From RGZA01 sp964568585 (GTDB lineage Bacteria; Pseudomonadota; Alphaproteobacteria; UBA9219; RGZA01): a stretch of DNA of 64,000 nt. Below, one piece after another: positions 51,143 to 60,019 of this stretch. Numbering within the stretch: the first letter of the stretch is position 1; each line of letters opens with the position of its first letter. Location: positions 1 through 64,000 of the forward strand of contig CAZMQI010000009.1 of assembly GCA_964568585.1 (NCBI GenBank), given 5' to 3'. Made by a program: the position numbers and the translations under genes. Under the pieces are notes generated by a model that was given only the letters and a program-made list of their open reading frames with translations, did no database searches and had not been told where the DNA came from.

Positions 51143-51862
51143 TTATGCCACTTTACCGAGTGAACGGATGGCGTTTGTTAGTCGTTGGTTCTCTGTGTCG
51201 ATTAAGCGAGCAACACGCTCATACGCCCGTGAAATTTCGATAACGTGGGTCATTTCCGTGATGGATTTGACGTTGGATGCTTCAACCATGCCTTGATTCA
51301 ATTGCGCGTCTTCATCGACTTCTGGCTGTTCTTCGGCTGAATAGAAACCACCATAGGTTTGCTTCATCAATTGTTCGTTCTGGAATTTTACAACCTGCAT
51401 ACGGCCGATTTTTCCGCTTTCAGTTGAAATCGTTCCGTCTTGTCCGATTGAAATGGTTTTCGCATCCGTGGGGATGGCGATGCTGGAGCCGCCACCGGAT
51501 AATACGGGGTAGCCATCTGGTGTTACCAGATTGCCTTCGGCATCCATCTGGAAGCTGCCTTGGCGGGTGTATTGAATGCCTTGCGGTGTTTGAACAGCAA
51601 AATATCCCTGACCGCTAATTGCGAGATCCAGAGGGTTTTCTGTTTTGATGAATGTACCTTGCGTCGTATTACGCAAAGTCGCTCTATCGAGCACCATGTG
51701 ATGGGTGAATTTCGGGGCGGGTTTGACCATGAAATCTTCGAACAGCACATCGTTCGATTTGAAACCGGTCGTGTTCACATTTGCGATGTTCTGTGCAACG
51801 ACGTCCATTTGACGTTGCAGAGCTTCTTGTTGTGATAGCAAAACGTATAACGGCGATTCCAT
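51143..51862 (-). CDS. flgF: Proximal rod protein FlgF
   Basis: 239 residues from ATG 51862, supported by GAGGAG 8 bases upstream and by the start ESPLYVLLSQQEALQRQMDVVAQNIANVNTTGFKSND; a longer frame upstream is not FlgF-like and crosses the promoter. DLAISGQGYFAVQTPQGIQYTRQGSF and the C-terminal MVEASNVKSITEMTHVIEISRAYERV are typical of rod proteins. First gene of flgF-G-A-H. Confidence 0.95.
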   Translation of the reverse strand: MESPLYVLLSQQEALQRQMDVVAQNIANVNTTGFKSNDVLFEDFMVKPAPKFTHHMVLDRATLRNTTQGTFIKTENPLDLAISGQGYFAVQTPQGIQYTRQGSFQMDAEGNLVTPDGYPVLSGGGSSIAIPTDAKTISIGQDGTISTESGKIGRMQVVKFQNEQLMKQTYGGFYSAEEQPEVDEDAQLNQGMVEASNVKSITEMTHVIEISRAYERVARLIDTENQRLTNAIRSLGKVA

Positions 51863-51930
51863 CTGGTCTACTCCTCTCTTTTTTGTGCGCTGGTTCGTTA
51901 AAGGCTGCCCATCGTCACAGCTCCCTCCTA

Positions 51931-51946
51931 TGCACGCGCTGTGCCA
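51931..51946 (-). promoter_or_regulatory. Sigma-54-type promoter of flgF-flgG-flgA-flgH
   Basis: Reverse strand reads TGGCACAGCGCGTGCA: perfect TGGCAC -24 element, GTGCA -12 element, GG and GC 10 bases apart, 10 of 12 fixed positions. Transcription would begin near 51920, about 58 bases before flgF. Confidence 0.7.
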
Positions 51947-52054
51947 AGATTGTTTTTCATTTCTTTTCATGGGTTTACTTATGAAATTGGCGCCGAACCC
52001 GCGCATCGCTTTGTGTATCAGCTCTGAATTTGGGGGTCGTTTTTTACCCATAAC

Positions 52055-52081
52055 TGGCACCAAACTGGCATGATTGTCGCA
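52055..52081 (+). promoter_or_regulatory. Two overlapping sigma-54-type promoters upstream of fliL
   Basis: TGGCACCAAACTGGCA (52055-52070) and TGGCATGATTGTCGCA (52066-52081) each match 10 of 12 fixed positions with GG and GC 10 bases apart, and share TGGCA. The 393-base gap 51863-52255 holds these, the reverse flgF promoter, a TTGAAAG/CTTTCAA inverted repeat (52135-52141, 52155-52161) and three GTTAA repeats (52168, 52183, 52191). No gene was seen in it. The leader to fliL would be about 160-170 bases. Confidence 0.6.
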
Positions 52082-52255
52082 TAGGAAGGGTATGGTTTGG
52101 TCGCCACAGGTGGCTCAGACAAGCGAATAACTTATTGAAAGGGCTTATTTTTTTCTTTCAAGAAGTTGTTAACCATGTTTTTGTTAAAGTGTTAACATCT
52201 AATGGCTCCCACACTTTACGTATCGGGAGGCCATTTTCCTAAAAGGATTTTCTGC

Positions 52256-52903
52256 GTGGCTAAAAAAGAAGAAAAAAAATCTGACGATAAGAAAGAAGAT
52301 AAGAAAGCCGCGGCAGCCGAAGGCAAAGATGGCGCCGAAGGTGAGGCGACCGAAGGCGCTGAAGGCGAAGGCGGAAAAAAGAAACTTGATAAAAAAATGA
52401 TTATCATCATCGCTGTCGCTGCGGTGGTGTTGCTGGGCGGTATCGCGGCGGCGCTTGTGTTCACGGGCGTACTTGGCGGAAAGAAACCGGAAGCAGGGAA
52501 AGAACAAGTCGATGGCCACGGCGAAGCTGCCAAGGAAGGAGGCCATGGCGAAGCTAAAAGTGATGGCCACGGTGAAGGCGACAAGAAAGGTGAGCACGGA
52601 CCCATATTCTATGATATGGGCGAAGTGGTTGTGAATTTGCAGACCGATGGTAAACGTCAGGTGTTCTTGAAGCTGGTGATGCAATTGGAATTGGAAGCCG
52701 AAGAAGACAAGGCGACCATTGAAAAGATCAAGCCGCGGATCATCGATAATTTCCAGACCTATTTGCGCGAATTACGCCTGGATGATTTGCGTGGTTCAGC
52801 CGGGCTTTATCGCTTGCGTGAAGAATTACTGTTTAGAGTTACTGAAGCGGCGCAGCCGGTTAAAGTAAAAGACGTACTAATCCAGCAGATGCTGGTGCAA
52901 TAA
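52256..52903 (+). CDS. fliL: Flagellar basal body-associated protein FliL
   Basis: 215 residues from GTG 52256 (AAAGGATTTTCTGC upstream); an ATG at 52202 would add 18 residues without an SD. A Lys/Glu/Ala-rich cytoplasmic stretch (about 48 residues), one transmembrane helix (about 49-71), then a His/Gly-rich linker with repeated HGE motifs (about 83-113), and the FliL domain (PIFYDMGEVVVNLQTDGKRQVFLKLVMQLELE..LRDDLRGSAGLYRLREELLFRV-like end). FliL supports stator function. First gene of the fliL-fliM-DUF6468-motE run. Confidence 0.93.
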   Translation: MAKKEEKKSDDKKEDKKAAAAEGKDGAEGEATEGAEGEGGKKKLDKKMIIIIAVAAVVLLGGIAAALVFTGVLGGKKPEAGKEQVDGHGEAAKEGGHGEAKSDGHGEGDKKGEHGPIFYDMGEVVVNLQTDGKRQVFLKLVMQLELEAEEDKATIEKIKPRIIDNFQTYLRELRLDDLRGSAGLYRLREELLFRVTEAAQPVKVKDVLIQQMLVQ

Positions 52904-52919
52904 TTAATGGGGGCTTCCC

Positions 52920-54023
52920 GTGACGCCTGCTGATGAAAAACCGATGACCGAAGAAGAGCGCATGGCAGCCGAATGGGCTGCGATGTCGGGCGAAGGTGCG
53001 CCAGCAGAAGGCGCGGCAGGCGGAGATGATATGGCAGCCGCCATGGCGGATATGGGTGGCGACACCCGCGTGCTCAGCCAAAATGAAATCGATAGTTTGC
53101 TGGGATTCGGCGGCACCGATGATGGCGATGAGAACAAAGGCATAATGGCGTTGGTTAATTCCGCGCTGGTGAATTATGAACGCTTGCCGATGCTCGAGGT
53201 GGTCTTTGACCGCTTGGTGCGTATGATGTCTACATCACTTCGTAACTTCACATCGGATAACGTGGAAGTCAGTCTTGACCAGATTTCATCGGTGCGCTTT
53301 GGCGATTATCTTAATTCTATTCCATTGCCTGCGATGCTCGCTGTGTTCAAAGCGGAAGAGTGGGACAATTTCGGATTGATGGTCGTTGATAGCGCGATGA
53401 TTTATTCCATCGTGGATGTTCTGCTTGGTGGTCGCCGTGGTACGGCTGCAATGCGTATCGAAGGTCGCCCTTATACAACGATTGAACGTAATCTTGTTGA
53501 ACGCTTGGTGCACGTGATTTTAGCGGATATGAGCGGTTCGTTCGATCCATTATCCCAAGTGAATTTCCGTTTCGACCGCCTGGAAACCAACCCGCGTTTT
53601 GCAACCATTGCCCGTCCTGCAAATGCCGCAGTGCTCGTCAAGCTGCGTATCGATATGGAAGATCGCGGTGGTTGCCTTGAAATCATTATACCTTACGCAA
53701 CGCTTGAGCCTGTGCGTGAATTGTTGTTGCAGATGTTCATGGGCGAAAAGTTCGGCCGCGATTCCATCTGGGAAACCCATCTTGGCAATGAATTGCTGAC
53801 GACGGATATGAGCATGCATGCGGTATTGGATGAAATGACCATGCCGCTCTATGACATCCTGAACATGAAGCCAGGGACATTCGTGCCATTGAATGTAAAG
53901 CCCGATAGCATGGTGGAACTCCGCAGTGGTGAAGTATCCTTGTTCAGGGGCCGGATGGGCAGCAAGAATGGCCGCATCGCCGTGATGATTGAAGAAGAAA
54001 AAATCAAGCGTCCCGGAGAATAG
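52920..54023 (+). CDS. fliM: Flagellar motor switch protein FliM
   Basis: 367 residues from GTG 52920. The N-terminal LSQNEIDSLLG motif (52-62), where CheY-P binds, is placed after a 50-residue acidic Ala/Met-rich extension not found in short FliM forms. The middle domain and C-terminal FliN-like domain (LNVKPDSMVELRSGEVSLFRGRMGSKNGRIAVMI) are complete. It controls rotation direction. 16 bases after fliL. Confidence 0.96.
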   Translation: MTPADEKPMTEEERMAAEWAAMSGEGAPAEGAAGGDDMAAAMADMGGDTRVLSQNEIDSLLGFGGTDDGDENKGIMALVNSALVNYERLPMLEVVFDRLVRMMSTSLRNFTSDNVEVSLDQISSVRFGDYLNSIPLPAMLAVFKAEEWDNFGLMVVDSAMIYSIVDVLLGGRRGTAAMRIEGRPYTTIERNLVERLVHVILADMSGSFDPLSQVNFRFDRLETNPRFATIARPANAAVLVKLRIDMEDRGGCLEIIIPYATLEPVRELLLQMFMGEKFGRDSIWETHLGNELLTTDMSMHAVLDEMTMPLYDILNMKPGTFVPLNVKPDSMVELRSGEVSLFRGRMGSKNGRIAVMIEEEKIKRPGE

Positions 54024-54028
54024 TGACT

Positions 54029-54748
54029 ATGAGTTTAAGTATCATCATCAATGCTGTCTTTATCGTGTGTATGGTGGTTGGCATTGTGGTTGTATGGCGG
54101 CTGCAAAAAGCGTTGAACGGCCTGAATAAAAACCGTCAGGATATGGAAAAATTTGTTGCCGATTTTTCCGGCAGCATTTCCCGAGCACAAAAAGCGATTA
54201 ATGATTTACAGCAAACCGCGCGTGATGTTGGTCACGATGTCGAAGGTCATTTAGCCAGAGCGCAGGGCTTGCGTGACGAGCTGAGTTTTCTGGTGGAAGC
54301 AGCCGATAAAATTGCAACGCGGTTGACTGACAATACCACGATCGCACAAAGCGATGCGAAAGCCGCCCGCAATCAGCGTTCCGACAAACCTGTTGAACAA
54401 AAGCATGCAGAGTCCAAGCCGCTTTCTGCCATTCAGGAAGTGCAAAAGCAAAAGGCTGAACCAGTTATCATCCCGCCAGCACCAAAAGCTGAACCAGCCC
54501 CATCGCCGCAACAGGCGAAAACAGTTCCACCTGTTCTCCCCATGTGGGCAAAGCGCGTGGAGCCAACAGGCCCCGTGATTAATGCGCCCGTTGAAGCGGC
54601 AGCGCCGGTTTCTGGGCTGCAGTTCGGAAGGAAGCCTGTTCAAAAGGCATCCGACGTGTCTGCTAATACGCAGCCAGAAAAAACCGACGAGCAACCGCGG
54701 TCGCTAGCAGAACGCGAGTTGCTGCAAGCACTAGAAAAGATGAAATAG
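54029..54748 (+). CDS. DUF6468-like membrane-anchored flagellar accessory protein
   Basis: 239 residues from ATG 54029 (GGAG 10 bases upstream; GTG 54023 possible). One N-terminal helix (SLSIIINAVFIVCMVVGIVVVWRL), a coiled-coil region (about 33-100) and a long Pro/Ala/Lys-rich tail. Proteins of this layout lie between fliM and motE in Alphaproteobacteria and carry the DUF6468 name, to my recollection. Molecular role unknown; a contribution to motor or switch assembly is inferred from place only. Confidence 0.75.
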   Translation: MSLSIIINAVFIVCMVVGIVVVWRLQKALNGLNKNRQDMEKFVADFSGSISRAQKAINDLQQTARDVGHDVEGHLARAQGLRDELSFLVEAADKIATRLTDNTTIAQSDAKAARNQRSDKPVEQKHAESKPLSAIQEVQKQKAEPVIIPPAPKAEPAPSPQQAKTVPPVLPMWAKRVEPTGPVINAPVEAAAPVSGLQFGRKPVQKASDVSANTQPEKTDEQPRSLAERELLQALEKMK

Positions 54749-54751
54749 CAC

Positions 54752-55519
54752 ATGACGCTCAGCCCATACCCGAACCCACAGAAACCAAATTTGAAAATCT
54801 CATTACGCCCATCCTTGCGCGTGGGCTTGCCGGTATTCATTTTCCTTGCAGTGGTTATCATGGGCCTTCGCATTCAGGAAGTTGCAACCGACCTTGCACA
54901 AGGCAACACGCCGAATGCCGTCACGCAGGCAAAGGCTGAAGCGGCCAGCAAAAATGCCGATAAACCCGCGCCTGCTGCTGAAGCCAAAAAAGAAGATAAA
55001 CAAGAAGAAAAGAAAGAAGAAGGCCATAAGGCAGCTAAAGACGGTGAAGCCGTTGTTGAAAAACCAGACCCCATTAATGCCGATCCCGTGCTCGAGCAGG
55101 AAAACTATTCCGAAGCTGAAGTCAATATTTTGAAGCGTCTATCCGAACGCCGTCAGGAACTGGATAAGCATGCACGCGATATCGACCAGCGCGAGGCGCT
55201 ATTGAAAATCACCGAGCAACGCATTGATAAAAAACTTGGCGATATGAAAACCATGCAGGAACAAATCCGTGCTGCGATTAGCACGGCGACGGCTGAACAA
55301 AAGGCCAAAACCGATAGCCTTGTGAAGATTTATGAAATTATGAAGCCAAAAGATGCCGCGAATATTTTTAATGCTTTGGATATGCCAGTACTGCTTAGCG
55401 TCATTTCCAATATGAAAGAAGCCCGCGTTGCTCCAATCCTTGCCGCGATGGATCCACAAAAGGCAAAACAGGTGACTGGCGCGTTAATGGAAAAGAAACC
55501 ATTGCCAACGCCACCATAA
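54752..55519 (+). CDS. motE: MotE-like motility protein (MgtE-N domain)
   Basis: 255 residues. Transmembrane helix (about 24-42), a Lys/Glu/Ala-rich region, a coiled coil (LKRLSERRQELDKHARDIDQREALLKITEQRI) and a C-terminal MgtE-N-like domain (KIYEIMKPKDAANIFNALDMPVLLSVISNMKEARVAPILAAMDPQKA). In rhizobia MotE is a periplasmic chaperone for MotC; family assignment is good, exact function here is not shown. It starts 3 bases after the preceding stop. Confidence 0.85.
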   Translation: MTLSPYPNPQKPNLKISLRPSLRVGLPVFIFLAVVIMGLRIQEVATDLAQGNTPNAVTQAKAEAASKNADKPAPAAEAKKEDKQEEKKEEGHKAAKDGEAVVEKPDPINADPVLEQENYSEAEVNILKRLSERRQELDKHARDIDQREALLKITEQRIDKKLGDMKTMQEQIRAAISTATAEQKAKTDSLVKIYEIMKPKDAANIFNALDMPVLLSVISNMKEARVAPILAAMDPQKAKQVTGALMEKKPLPTPP

Positions 55520-55708
55520 TTATTCCCTTTATTTACTGCATTTTATTGCTTGTTTGTTCGTATGCCAGAACAATCCGCTTTATGAAATCATCAGAAAAAA
55601 TGCTGGCTAATAAGCCTTTATTAAACCATCGCGGCTAACAATAGCCATTCGAAACACCTGCACTTCAACCTCATCCGCAATCAAATTGCACACGTTAAGG
55701 AGCTCACA

Positions 55709-56095
55709 ATGGCTGTGAATATGGATATGAACGTTCTCATCGTTGATGATTACAAAACGATGTTGCGTATCGTGAACAATCTTCTCAAGCAATTGGGTTT
55801 CAAGAATGTGTATGAAGCAACCGATGGTGGTATGGCACTGGGGATGCTTAGAGAAAAAGATTATGGTCTTGTGATTTCTGATTGGAACATGGAACCGATG
55901 ACCGGCTTGCAACTTTTGAAAGAAGTGCGTGCCGATGCAAAATTGAAGGCCACACCATTCATTATGGTAACCGCTGAAAGCAAAACCGAAAATGTGGTCG
56001 CAGCAAAACAAGCAGGCGTGAACAATTATATCGTGAAGCCATTCAATGCTGAAACGCTGAAATCGAAAATTGTTACTGTGTTGGGCCAGTTCTAA
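55709..56095 (+). CDS. cheY: Chemotaxis response regulator CheY
   Basis: 128 residues, receiver domain only: D13-D14, phosphoacceptor D58 in VISDWNMEPMTGL, T88, K110 in IVKPF. AAGGAGCTCACA precedes the ATG. It is followed 37 bases later by cheZ, as in polar-flagellated bacteria, so it should be the motor CheY that binds FliM. The 189-base gap before it holds no gene or sigma-54-like site I can find. Confidence 0.95.
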   Translation: MAVNMDMNVLIVDDYKTMLRIVNNLLKQLGFKNVYEATDGGMALGMLREKDYGLVISDWNMEPMTGLQLLKEVRADAKLKATPFIMVTAESKTENVVAAKQAGVNNYIVKPFNAETLKSKIVTVLGQF

Positions 56096-56132
56096 TTGCT
56101 CGCAACGACGACTGTCTTAAAGGGATTGTTTC

Positions 56133-56777
56133 ATGACCGTATATGACAACCAATTGCAGGAAACGCTGGAAAAAGCACTAGCGCAACTTGGCGATGGCGC
56201 GGGCAAACAAAACCCGCAAGCGTTGATTGAAACCGCTATTGAATCACTGAAAATGGCACGCGTAACTAATAATAGTGTGTATGACCGTTTAGCGGAACTC
56301 GCGAAATATATTGCGAATGCCAAACAGGAAATCGCCAATATCCGCGCCGATGCAATTAGTGGGGAGCACATTCCCAGCGCAACCGACCAGCTGGATGAAG
56401 TGGTTGGTGCGACCGAAGAAGCCACCAACAAGATTATGGATTGCTGCGATGCGATTAATGCAATTTCGGCCAAGCAGCCACAGCCAGCGCAGCAGGAATT
56501 GACCGATCAGGTCACTAAGATTTATGAAGCATGTAACTTTCAGGATATTACCGGCCAGCGTATTACGAAAGTGGTACGCACCCTTAAGCATATTGATAGC
56601 CAGGTTTCATTACTTCTCAAAGCCCTTGATGATGCCGGTTTCCAGATTGAAAAGAGTGGTGCGTTGACAGGCCTCAACGTCTCCAAGGCAACTGATCCCG
56701 ATAAGCATTTACTTAATGGCCCGCAAGCTGCAGATGCCGCCATTAAACAGGACGATATCGATAAGCTGTTCGGCTCG
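56133..56777 (+). CDS. cheZ: Protein phosphatase CheZ, 3' end lost in the assembly gap
   Basis: 215 residues visible. Long helical hairpin and the active-site segment YEACNFQDITGQRITKVVRTLKHID, with D138 and Q142 in the spacing of E. coli CheZ D143/Q147. The C-terminal IKQDDIDKLFGS resembles the CheY-binding helix, so probably only a few residues are missing. The frame then enters 10 Ns; sequence beyond the gap should not be joined to it. Confidence 0.9.
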
Positions 56778-56787
56778 NNNNNNNNNN
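56778..56787. other. Assembly gap (10 N)
   Basis: Ten Ns at 56778-56787 cut the end of cheZ. The real distance is unknown. The 108 bases from 56788 to 56895 hold no SD-like site close to the next start, and no clear gene. Confidence 0.98.
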
Positions 56788-56895
56788 GCCTATCGCTTGT
56801 ATTGAATCGCCATAAACGCTTGTTGTTTTGGCGCAAATCGGTCAATCTGGAAGTGTTATTTTTTGCACTCTTTCCGGTGTTGACCAGCATATTCC

Positions 56896-59802
56896 GTGAA
56901 ATCCAATTTGTCTGTTTTACCAGCATTACTTCTTTCGCTTGGCACGTTGCTGCCAATCGATGACGTTCGCGCGCAAGATGGTGTTGGTCAGGCACAGCCC
57001 ATCCAGATGCAAGCGCAAGTCCGTGCTGGAATTCATGATGATTATGAACGGCTGGTGTTCGATTGGCCGCAGCAGATATCGTATTCGTTTTTACAAAATG
57101 GCCAAGAGGTGAGTTTGCACTTCGCACAAAGCGCACCTGTCGATTTATCGCAGGTGACAAAGCGTCATCTTTCAAAAATCATTCGCAGTGAACAAATTGC
57201 AGATGGCGCATCGCGCACCGTAAAACTTTTGCTTGCACCCAATACAGTTGCCAAACATGTGCAACAAGGTGGACTTGTTATCCTTGATTTCTATGAAGGT
57301 GATGCGCCTGTAGTAACTTCATCTAATCTACCGCAAGCGATGTTGATTGCGAGCGAAGCGCCAGCACATGAAGAAGCGGCGCCTTCATCTTCCGAAGTCA
57401 AAGTAGAGCCAAAAGCAGAAAATCAAGAAGCAAAAACGGATGCTGAACCAGTGCCATCTAATGGCCCCGTCGCCCCAAATCTGGATGATGTTGGCAATGA
57501 TGCTGTGCCATTGGTTGCAATTGACCCCGGTATTGTTGCGGGGGCTGCCATTTATCGCCGCGCGGATTACATCTATGTCGTGTTCGGTAAAAAAATTACC
57601 TTGCCCCTTGCGTCCATGCTGCGTGATACACCGCGTGTGACAGTTGAAAGTCTGCAATCAACCAGCGGAAGTGTTTATCGTTTCTATCTGCCGCAGGATT
57701 TAAATCTGCGCTGCGTGCGCGAAGAAAATCGCTGGACCATTCTTGCATCCAAAAAAGTTCCAACTGCACCTATCAGTCTGACGTTATCGGCGCAACCCGA
57801 TTACGCGCTTGGCGCACGCATCATTATTCCTGTGAGTAAAGCGGATGATATCGTTCGTTTCACTGATCCGGAAATTGGCGATAGTTTATTGGTTGTGCCA
57901 CTTACTGGTTCCAGCCAAGCTGTGCGTCAATCTTATCATTACGCGGATTTCCGTTTCATTCCATCAGAACAAGGCGTTGTCATTCGTCCCTTGATTGATG
58001 GTGTGGATGTAAAACGCCAAGGACTTGGCATTGAAATCACAGCTCCTGGTGGGCTGCGGTTGTCATCCAGCAAAGATACGGGTTTGCCCAGCGATACGCG
58101 TGCTAATGTTCCATCCAAAGACCAGTTGTTCGATTTAAGCGATTGGTATGGCCCTGTTTCGAAATCATATACGCAGATGCGCCAGCATTGGCAGCAAACA
58201 TTGGCCGAAGTGCCAGTGAATGAACGGGATCGCGTGCGTTTGAATATGGCGCGGTTCTATTTTGCGCGCAACCACGCGCAGGAAGCACTGGGGTTGCTCA
58301 CATTGCTCTCCCAGCAGGTTCCGGATTTACTCCATCGCAGTGAATTTCTTGCGCTGCGCGGCGCGGTGCGTGTGCTCACCCATGATACGGGCGCATTAGA
58401 AGATTTTAAATCGCCCGATATCACCAATTATCCCGAAATGAAATTATGGCGCGCGGTTGCCATGACGCGGGTAATGGAATGGAAAGATGCTGCTGAATTA
58501 TTTGCCAGCGCCGATAGCGTTCTGGAAAAATATCCAGAACCGTTCTTCACAGATTTTTCAATCACCGCGATTGAAGCGGCGATTGCCAACAAGGATAAGC
58601 AATACGCGAATAATGTGCTGGATAGATTAATCCAGCGTCATCCGGAACTGGATGCATCATCAGGGCCCGTCAATTATCTGCGCGGCGTGTTGATGAGCTT
58701 GACCGATCATTTGGATAGAGCCGAAAAATACTGGAACAAAGCCGCAAACAGCAAAAATCATTTGTACAAGGTGCGCGCAAAACTATCGCTTACCGATTAT
58801 GAGGTCATCACCGGGAAGATTACACCGTTGCAGGCGGCAGAAAAGCTGGAGCGTTTGCGTTTTGCATGGCGCGGCGATGATTTGGAGCTCGATATTCTAC
58901 GCCGTATCGGCAAGTTCTATATCGAAGGCGGCAAGATGGAGGAGGGGCTGGCGACATTGAAGCAAGCCCTTGTTTTATTGCCTGATAATGATGTTGCCAA
59001 GCAATTGCATCAGGAAATGGCCTTTGCGTTCCGCGATGTATTCTTGGGTGATAAGAACCATAATGTATCTGCCCTTGATGCGCTCAGCTTATATGAGCGC
59101 TTTTATGATTTAGCTCCCCCTGGGGCTGAAGGTGATGCGATTATCCGTGCGCTGGCACAACGTATGGTGTCATTGGATTTACTGGATAGGGCAGCAGCGT
59201 TACTGGCCGATCAAGCGCGCCATCGGCTGACCAGCACGATGAAGACGCGCGTGGGCACACAAGCTGCGGGTATTTATCTGCTCGACCATAAGGCGGATGA
59301 TGCGCTTAGCATTTTAAAAGATACCGATGATGCAGCCGCACCGGAAGATCTGGTGACTGAACGGCAGTTGTTAAAAGCAAAAGCATTGTCTGTATCCGGC
59401 AAAGACGATGAGGCAAAAGCCATTTTGAAGAATGTTCCAAGCGAATACGCAACGCGTTTGCAAATCGATATCGCATGGCATGCCCGTGATTGGGCGGGGG
59501 CTGCTGCCACGCTTGCGGAATTAATCGGCCCGCCGCCAAGCAGCGAAGCGATGAAGCCAGAAATCGCGCAACTGATTATCAGTCGTGCAATTGCTTTGGC
59601 TTTAATTAATGACAGTGCAGGTCTGGAAAAGCTGCGGTCCGATTTTACACCTGCGATGAGGAATATGCCGCAGGCTGAGCTATTCAAAATGCTGACTGAA
59701 GCTGATACTGGGCTGCCACGCGACCCATCGGCGGTCAAATCGCTAATGGCGGATGTGGATTTGTTCCAAGGCTATCTTGAAAACTATCGAAATCTCAATT
59801 AA
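56896..59802 (+). CDS. Large exported TPR-repeat protein
   Basis: 968 residues from GTG 56896, giving a signal peptide (VLPALLLSLGTLLPIDDVRA|QD). Residues about 30-125 form an AMIN-like beta region (HDDYERLVFDWPQQISYSFLQNGQEV), 150-195 is an acidic Pro-rich linker, about 200-400 more beta structure, and from about 440 on helical TPR-like repeats (RVRLNMARFYFARNHAQEALGLLTLL; RIGKFYIEGGKMEEGLATLKQALVLLPDND). Similar TPR proteins occur beside alphaproteobacterial flagellar genes, but no function can be assigned. Start is uncertain because of the nearby gap. Confidence 0.75.
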   Translation: MKSNLSVLPALLLSLGTLLPIDDVRAQDGVGQAQPIQMQAQVRAGIHDDYERLVFDWPQQISYSFLQNGQEVSLHFAQSAPVDLSQVTKRHLSKIIRSEQIADGASRTVKLLLAPNTVAKHVQQGGLVILDFYEGDAPVVTSSNLPQAMLIASEAPAHEEAAPSSSEVKVEPKAENQEAKTDAEPVPSNGPVAPNLDDVGNDAVPLVAIDPGIVAGAAIYRRADYIYVVFGKKITLPLASMLRDTPRVTVESLQSTSGSVYRFYLPQDLNLRCVREENRWTILASKKVPTAPISLTLSAQPDYALGARIIIPVSKADDIVRFTDPEIGDSLLVVPLTGSSQAVRQSYHYADFRFIPSEQGVVIRPLIDGVDVKRQGLGIEITAPGGLRLSSSKDTGLPSDTRANVPSKDQLFDLSDWYGPVSKSYTQMRQHWQQTLAEVPVNERDRVRLNMARFYFARNHAQEALGLLTLLSQQVPDLLHRSEFLALRGAVRVLTHDTGALEDFKSPDITNYPEMKLWRAVAMTRVMEWKDAAELFASADSVLEKYPEPFFTDFSITAIEAAIANKDKQYANNVLDRLIQRHPELDASSGPVNYLRGVLMSLTDHLDRAEKYWNKAANSKNHLYKVRAKLSLTDYEVITGKITPLQAAEKLERLRFAWRGDDLELDILRRIGKFYIEGGKMEEGLATLKQALVLLPDNDVAKQLHQEMAFAFRDVFLGDKNHNVSALDALSLYERFYDLAPPGAEGDAIIRALAQRMVSLDLLDRAAALLADQARHRLTSTMKTRVGTQAAGIYLLDHKADDALSILKDTDDAAAPEDLVTERQLLKAKALSVSGKDDEAKAILKNVPSEYATRLQIDIAWHARDWAGAAATLAELIGPPPSSEAMKPEIAQLIISRAIALALINDSAGLEKLRSDFTPAMRNMPQAELFKMLTEADTGLPRDPSAVKSLMADVDLFQGYLENYRNLN

Positions 59803-60019
59803 CATATTGATATTATTATATAAATACCGGTTTAGTCCTGTATTCAGCTTCAAGAAGGCCACACCTTATAATCTTGTTATGCTGCGCTAACTATTTTGCT
59901 TATAAGCCCATATATTTGATGATTATTAGATGGCCATTCCTAAGTCAAGTGACGACTCATTTGTTTTAACCCCAGCTAATATCTAAACAAGCTCTTCAAG
60001 CTCAAGAGGATGAATCCCC

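Noticed and set aside
51863..52063. A 67-residue extension of FlgF
   Set aside because: It crosses the sigma-54-type promoter and is unlike any FlgF; the ATG at 51862 has an SD.
56840..56880. A sigma-54-like site before the TPR gene (TGGAAG to TTGCA)
   Set aside because: The GG to GC distance is 14 bases, not 10.
56778..56963. A cheZ frame running through the Ns to 56963
   Set aside because: The join across 10 Ns is artificial; the residues after the gap do not resemble CheZ.
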